A DNA stretch of 23,953 nt from a virus. Position 1 is the first letter of the stretch. Each line of letters opens with the position of its first letter. Positions 21,520-23,953 of this stretch are shown one piece after another. The translations under genes were made by a program, and so were the position numbers. The notes beneath the pieces were generated by a model that did not search any database, was not told where the DNA came from, and saw nothing but the letters and a program-made list of their open reading frames with translations. Location of the stretch: positions 1-23,953 of the IMG/VR virus record IMGVR_UViG_3300010158_000316, one strand, 5' to 3'.

Positions 21520-21606
21520 TTACCCCCGCCATTCAATAAAAAACATGCCTACTAACACGCCAAGCGTAAAGAAAACCAGCAATTTAGTTAGGTATTTGAA
21601 TGTCAT
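21520..21606 (-). CDS. 28-residue membrane microprotein
   Basis: A 28-codon frame starts at ATG 21606 with AAGGAG 8 bases upstream, the strongest RBS in this stretch, and shares ATGA with the upstream gene stop. It is a hydrophobic peptide: basic MTFKYLTK, then LLVFFTLGVLVGMFF, then IEWRG. It ends 4 bases before the start of the next membrane protein. Length, coupling and the one clear membrane helix argue that it is real. It could be a holin-like or regulatory peptide; it does not match one I know. Confidence 0.6.
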   Translation of the reverse strand: MTFKYLTKLLVFFTLGVLVGMFFIEWRG

Positions 21607-21830
21607 TTGGCGCGCTCCTTGAGCATTGCGTCTGCATAAACATAAGCAAGAAACGAAACATATTCAGCGTAGTCTTGATCTGCTTTAGCCGCATTAAAAA
21701 GACCGTGCGATATAGCACCTTGCATAGCCAGCCCCGCAAACTCATCACGCAAGGTCATGTCCCTTGCAAAGCCTCCGGTCTTTACCAGCCAGTCGGTGTA
21801 GTCTTCTGCTATCTCTTGGTTGTCTTTCAT
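21603..21830 (-). CDS. Small conserved phage protein
   Basis: The 75-residue product starts at ATG 21830 with GGAGGA 6 bases upstream and shares ATGA with the genes on both sides. It has MTLRDEFAGLAMQGAI and ends FLAYVYADAMLKERAK. I recall the L-R-D-x-F-A-x-x-A-M-Q and Y-x-x-A-D-A-M-L-x-x-R pattern from many phage proteins of unknown function. It is probably all-helical. Confidence 0.7.
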   Translation of the reverse strand: MKDNQEIAEDYTDWLVKTGGFARDMTLRDEFAGLAMQGAISHGLFNAAKADQDYAEYVSFLAYVYADAMLKERAK

Positions 21831-22027
21831 TTGTATTCCTCCAGTCGTGCGTTAAGGCGGGCAATGCGGGTCATGTTGTAGTTAACGATTGACTGGGCGT
21901 ACTCCACCGCAGTCTCAGCGTTTAACTTCTCAAGGTGCGCGTCAGCTAGTTCGGCGGCAATCATCTCAAGGGGTGTAGGTTTCTTGAAGGGCTCCTTCAT
22001 CAACTCCATGAATCGTACTTTTCTCAT
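21827..22027 (-). CDS. Small helical phage protein
   Basis: The 66-residue product starts at ATG 22027 with AGGAG about 7 bases upstream and shares ATGA with both neighbours. It has PTPLEMIAAELADAHLEKLN and ends in a likely coiled coil, RIARLNARLEEYK. The PTPxEM-x-A-x-E-L-A start is frequent in phage proteins of this size. Function is unknown. Confidence 0.65.
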   Translation of the reverse strand: MRKVRFMELMKEPFKKPTPLEMIAAELADAHLEKLNAETAVEYAQSIVNYNMTRIARLNARLEEYK

Positions 22028-22545
22028 TTCTTTGCTCCTTTTGTGCGTGCGTAGTAGGCTCTAGCGTATGCGTTCTTTTTGTTGCGAGCATCCTCGCTAA
22101 GTTTATTTTTTTTGCGCCATTCGCGGTGGTAAAGACGCCTAGCCTCCCTTGCTTTGTCTACTTCAGAGAATGCTTTGTGTTCTACCGCCTGTATAAAAAG
22201 CTTGTTATTTATTTGATTTATCTTGCCCTCAAGTTTCCCAATAAATTGGTTGTGATCACTGTTCAGGTCCGTAAGGTCTTTTACCTGTTGTTCAAGAGCG
22301 GCAATGCGGGGGTCGCGTGACTGAAGATAAACCTGATGTTCCAGGTCTTGTAATCTTTTGCCAATGTTCTCATGCCTTCCAATTAGGGCTTGGTTTGAGT
22401 TTATTAAATTCTGATTTGCGCTTTCCAGTTTTTGCGCCCTCTCACCCAGTTGCGCAATCCATCGGCTGTGATCATCGTTAAAGTCCGTAAGGTCTTTTAC
22501 CTGTTGCTCTAGTTCAGCTACTCTCTTAAAAATGTTCCAATTCAT
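22024..22545 (-). CDS. Coiled-coil protein with internal 72-residue duplication
   Basis: The 173-residue product starts at ATG 22545 with AGGAGAAA about 4 bases upstream. Residues 9-45 and 81-117 are related: LEQQVKDLTD occurs at 12-21 and 84-93, and each is followed by a D-H-pair. The DNA repeat is 24 identical bases at 22267-22290 and 22483-22506, 216 bases apart. Residues 12-115 form a long coiled coil. The end is basic, with REWRKKNKLSEDARNKKNAY, and may bind nucleic acid. No enzyme motif is seen. Confidence 0.65.
   Translation of the reverse strand: MNWNIFKRVAELEQQVKDLTDFNDDHSRWIAQLGERAQKLESANQNLINSNQALIGRHENIGKRLQDLEHQVYLQSRDPRIAALEQQVKDLTDLNSDHNQFIGKLEGKINQINNKLFIQAVEHKAFSEVDKAREARRLYHREWRKKNKLSEDARNKKNAYARAYYARTKGAKK
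22267..22506 (-). repeat. 24-base direct repeat from an in-frame gene duplication
   Basis: The same 24 bases occur at 22267-22290 and 22483-22506, exactly 216 bases (72 codons) apart, in the coiled-coil gene. Flanking bases are diverged, so the duplicated core is kept at the DNA level or is recent in this part. Confidence 0.8.
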
Positions 22546-22952
22546 TTGCTTTCTCCTAAGTTGCTAAGTTGTTCCAATGTTTCTTTTATCTCATTACCCC
22601 CTATCAATAGCGCACACATCTCCTGCAGCACAGTACGTTTGTCAGTCATAAACATGTACTCAGGATCAGGGCACACTAAAACCTTGTTTAACTTCTCTAT
22701 GTTGGCTTCGCATCGCTCGTTATGCCTTTTTACAAGTGGCTTACAGATGTAGGAAACATCTTTTGGGTCCATGCCGTGCATTTTGCCTATTGCTGTATAG
22801 GTCATTCCACTCAGCCAAAGGCTAGCCAGGCTGTCATGAAAAACCTTCTTACCGCCCAGCTGCTGAGCCCATGTTTTTTCCCACTCTTCCTCGGGGTATA
22901 TTTCTACCTCGTACATCCCATCAACCCAACGGCCTTTGCCAATATTTGTCAT
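22542..22952 (-). CDS. HTH-containing small protein, first gene of the early operon
   Basis: The start is set at ATG 22952, giving 136 residues, because the upstream ATG 22991 falls inside the promoter and has no RBS; GGGAAAG lies 2 bases before 22952. The first gene of the run, it has an HTH-like segment (SLASLWLSGMTYTAIGKMHG) near the middle, plus KRHNERCEANIEKL. It shares ATGA with the gene after. It may regulate the promoter. A start at 22991 (149 residues) cannot be ruled out if another promoter acts. Confidence 0.6.
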   Translation of the reverse strand: MTNIGKGRWVDGMYEVEIYPEEEWEKTWAQQLGGKKVFHDSLASLWLSGMTYTAIGKMHGMDPKDVSYICKPLVKRHNERCEANIEKLNKVLVCPDPEYMFMTDKRTVLQEMCALLIGGNEIKETLEQLSNLGESK

Positions 22953-22979
22953 AACTTTCCCAAAGTTAAAGTCGTAAAT

Positions 22980-23009
22980 ATCATAACTCATGAATTACTA
23001 GCATGTCAA
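22980..23009 (-). promoter_or_regulatory. Strong sigma70-like promoter of the early gene run
   Basis: The - strand reads TTGACA (23004-23009), 18 bases, TATGAT (22980-22985). The -35 is consensus and the -10 differs at one base. Transcription would begin near 22973 and read leftward through the small genes. It overlaps the codons of an upstream in-frame ATG (22991), which affects the choice of start. Confidence 0.7.
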
Positions 23010-23352
23010 CTGTTGTATCACCACAGCTAAGCCCTCTTACCCGTTGACCCTCCCTCCCCCGGCTGTTGGGTGTTGGATTGCCAGCGACTCTTTATCAAGG
23101 TGCTTTGACCGGTTTTTACGCGATCTATCGGCCAGCCAAGCCGCCCTCCCCTGGAATCCCGATAAAGCCAGTTCTCACCGGCTTGTCGATCATCTCCCAG
23201 CGGTCTAGGGTATGTGTCTTTACGACAACCTTGTTTATTCCTTTTGGCTTACGCTACTTCGGAGGTGCGGGTCACACCGAGTTTTTTGTCTTTACTTCCA
23301 CGCTGGCGATACAACCACTTGCTAACGGATGGAGTCCGGTGGCCGCCGAAAA
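23010..23352 (-). other. Non-coding, T-poor, hairpin-rich region; possible structured RNA
   Basis: I see no credible gene here on either strand. The - strand is T-poor (16 T in the 120 bases 23041-23160) and has several short hairpins: an 8-bp stem with GAGA loop (23165-23184), TGTC-GTAAA-GACA (23215-23227), GGTG/CACC (23264-23278) and CGGA/TCCG (23326-23338). GTAAAGACA occurs twice, 72 bases apart. This composition and the GNRA loop fit a structured RNA transcribed leftward from the promoter at 23460-23488. Alternatively it may be just a control region of the early promoter. No terminator with a T-tract precedes the next promoter. Confidence 0.45.
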
Positions 23353-23453
23353 CGAAAAAAGCCGTTACTACTGCACTGGGTCGAACCCTCCAAGAATCCC
23401 CGGAGGCCAATGCATGAGTAACGGCTCTAAATCTATTGCGTTCGACAGCAACG
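23353..23453 (-). ncRNA. Candidate ~100-nt small RNA ending in a two-tier hairpin and T-tract
   Basis: A transcript from the promoter at 23460-23488 would start near 23453. It contains a 10-bp perfect stem AGCCGTTACT/AGTAACGGCT (23417-23426 with 23360-23369), an inner 7-bp stem GCATTGG/CCAGTGC (23407-23413 with 23373-23379, one G-T pair) and a 5-bp apical stem CCTCC/GGAGG (23402-23406 with 23387-23391). The outer stem is followed at once by TTTTTTCGTTTTC, so the hairpin can act as terminator. Either a small RNA ends here, or this is the first domain of a longer RNA that continues into 23010-23352. Confidence 0.5.
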
Positions 23454-23459
23454 ATTAAC

Positions 23460-23488
23460 ACTATACAGCACTTTTTGCTTTTCGGCAA
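23460..23488 (-). promoter_or_regulatory. Sigma70-like promoter for the non-coding region
   Basis: The - strand reads TTGCCG (23483-23488), exactly 17 bases, TATAGT (23460-23465). Matches to consensus are 4/6 and 5/6. It lies just after the terminator of the right-hand gene and upstream of the candidate RNA, and no start codon with an RBS follows. Confidence 0.5.
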
Positions 23489-23516
23489 TAAGTACTAAAA
23501 ATATTTTCTCCAACTC

Positions 23517-23534
23517 TAACATCTGTTAATGTTA
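23517..23534. promoter_or_regulatory. Inverted repeat, possible operator
   Basis: TAACAT and ATGTTA form a perfect 6-bp inverted repeat around 6 bases (23517-23522, 23529-23534). It lies about 30 bases upstream of the -35 box of the promoter at 23460-23488, a position that suits an activator or repressor site. It partly overlaps the terminator T-tract on the - strand. Confidence 0.35.
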
Positions 23535-23560
23535 AAAGAACCCCCCAGTTTCCTAGGGGG
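23531..23560 (-). terminator. Rho-independent terminator of the right-edge gene
   Basis: On the - strand CCCCCTAG pairs with CTGGGGGG around a GAAA tetraloop (8 bp, one G-T pair), and TTCTTTTAAC follows. It sits 32 bases after the stop of the gene at 23592-23906 and separates it from the non-coding region. Confidence 0.8.
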
Positions 23561-23591
23561 TAAGGGTCCGAGGACCAAGGAGAAAGCAGCT

Positions 23592-23906
23592 TTATTCTAC
23601 ATGAATAATTTTTACTTCCCAGCGGTTGTTCTTTTTTTGCCATCCGTGGACCTCTATCTTGATGCCTGACTCTCTCACTATGTCCAGGTTCTCATGCTCT
23701 AGGATCTTCTTTAGCCGGTCTGATGTGTGGCCCCAGCTGGTGGTCTGCACGCCGATTACCACCCCCTGGCCCAGGCACAGGATGTCAATAAAGCCGGCGA
23801 AGTCATTCTTGCGCTTGGTAAAGGAGTTGTACCGCTCGACCACCTCGGCATAGAAGCCGTTGTCCCTCATGTACTTGAGGCTGCGCTGCGTAGTTGTTAC
23901 CGCCAT
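23592..23906 (-). CDS. PD-(D/E)XK-like small phage protein
   Basis: The start at ATG 23906 gives 104 residues; an earlier TTG at 23930 is weaker. GGAAAA lies about 8 bases upstream. The product opens TTTQRSLKYMRDNGFYAEVV (a helix with E21 and E24), then D35 and D41 in NDFAGFIDIL, then a beta strand ending VQTTS, then HENLDIVRESGIKIEVHGW. The order helix-E, D, strand resembles Hjc-type resolvases or other PD-(D/E)XK folds, but Q54-T-T replaces the usual E-x-K, so activity is uncertain. I recall close relatives in many phages. A terminator follows its stop. Confidence 0.6.
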   Translation of the reverse strand: MAVTTTQRSLKYMRDNGFYAEVVERYNSFTKRKNDFAGFIDILCLGQGVVIGVQTTSWGHTSDRLKKILEHENLDIVRESGIKIEVHGWQKKNNRWEVKIIHVE

Positions 23907-23953
23907 AAATATTTTTCCAAGGGGTTGCAAGACATGATATACTATGGGTACAA

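Noticed and set aside
23373-23395. tRNA-like GGGTTCGACCC element
   Set aside because: The T-arm-like loop lacks matching D arm, anticodon arm and acceptor; it is explained by the apical part of the long hairpin.
23010-23453. tmRNA, RNase P RNA or group I intron
   Set aside because: No tRNA-like ends, no tag frame, no conserved RNase P core and no intron P7-type core could be recognised by eye.
23066-23458. 130-codon + strand frame across the non-coding region
   Set aside because: No ribosome binding site, weak start codon, and it is antisense to the promoter, hairpin and T-tract; composition is not protein-like.
23249-23488. 79-codon - strand frame in the non-coding region
   Set aside because: Starts at TTG within the promoter -35 box, has no RBS, and reads through the three-tier hairpin and T-tract.
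23461-23643. 60-codon - strand frame overlapping the right-edge gene
   Set aside because: It reads through the GAAA-loop terminator and lies out of frame inside the real gene.
1-23953. CRISPR array, insertion sequence or attachment site
   Set aside because: No regularly spaced short repeats, no transposase or terminal inverted repeats, and no integrase or tRNA gene are visible; the Cas4-like gene has no Cas neighbours.

Overview
The window looks like part of a tailed double-stranded DNA phage genome, or a closely related prophage. It has very tight gene packing, many start/stop overlaps, a set of virion-type giant proteins, and a self-contained replication and nuclease module. Short gene-end hairpins and AGGAG-type ribosome binding sites point to a bacterial host. 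The protein style (GGIxxAxGG motifs, giant polyvalent protein, small conserved early genes) resembles aquatic phages of Gram-negative bacteria, but the host is an inference. No capsid, portal, terminase, integrase or lysis gene is recognisable here.

Layout. Positions 1-9773 (+ strand) hold three large, consecutively spaced virion-associated genes: an Ala/Gly/Gln-rich protein cut by the left edge, a 461-residue Gln/Ala-rich protein, and an 1834-residue polyvalent protein with a zincin-like HEVLGH motif and a C-terminal LPD38-like region. A 68-codon gene with its own ribosome binding site is nested out of frame inside the third (5902-6108). The + and - gene blocks meet tail to tail at 9766-9773.

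Positions 9766-19957 (- strand) hold the replication module. Read in transcription order (right to left), it has a VRR-NUC nuclease, a family A DNA polymerase with a proofreading exonuclease, a Cas4/RecB-like nuclease with four Cys, an HNH endonuclease, an SNF2-type helicase, a conserved phage protein, a zinc-containing ssDNA-binding-like protein, an HTH protein and a primase-helicase fusion. Terminators or attenuators lie before the helicase and before the primase. A strong promoter lies at the end of the helicase gene.

Positions 19954-22991 (- strand) hold a dense run of small early genes, most joined by ATGA overlaps. They include a 28-residue membrane protein and a coiled-coil protein with an internal duplication. 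A consensus-like promoter (TTGACA-18-TATGAT, 22980-23009) drives this run.

Positions 22992-23591 carry no convincing protein gene. On the - strand this stretch contains a terminator, an inverted repeat, a sigma70-like promoter, a long two-tier hairpin with a T-tract, and a T-poor, hairpin-rich region. It is the best candidate for an undescribed structured RNA. The right edge holds a PD-(D/E)XK-like small protein gene.
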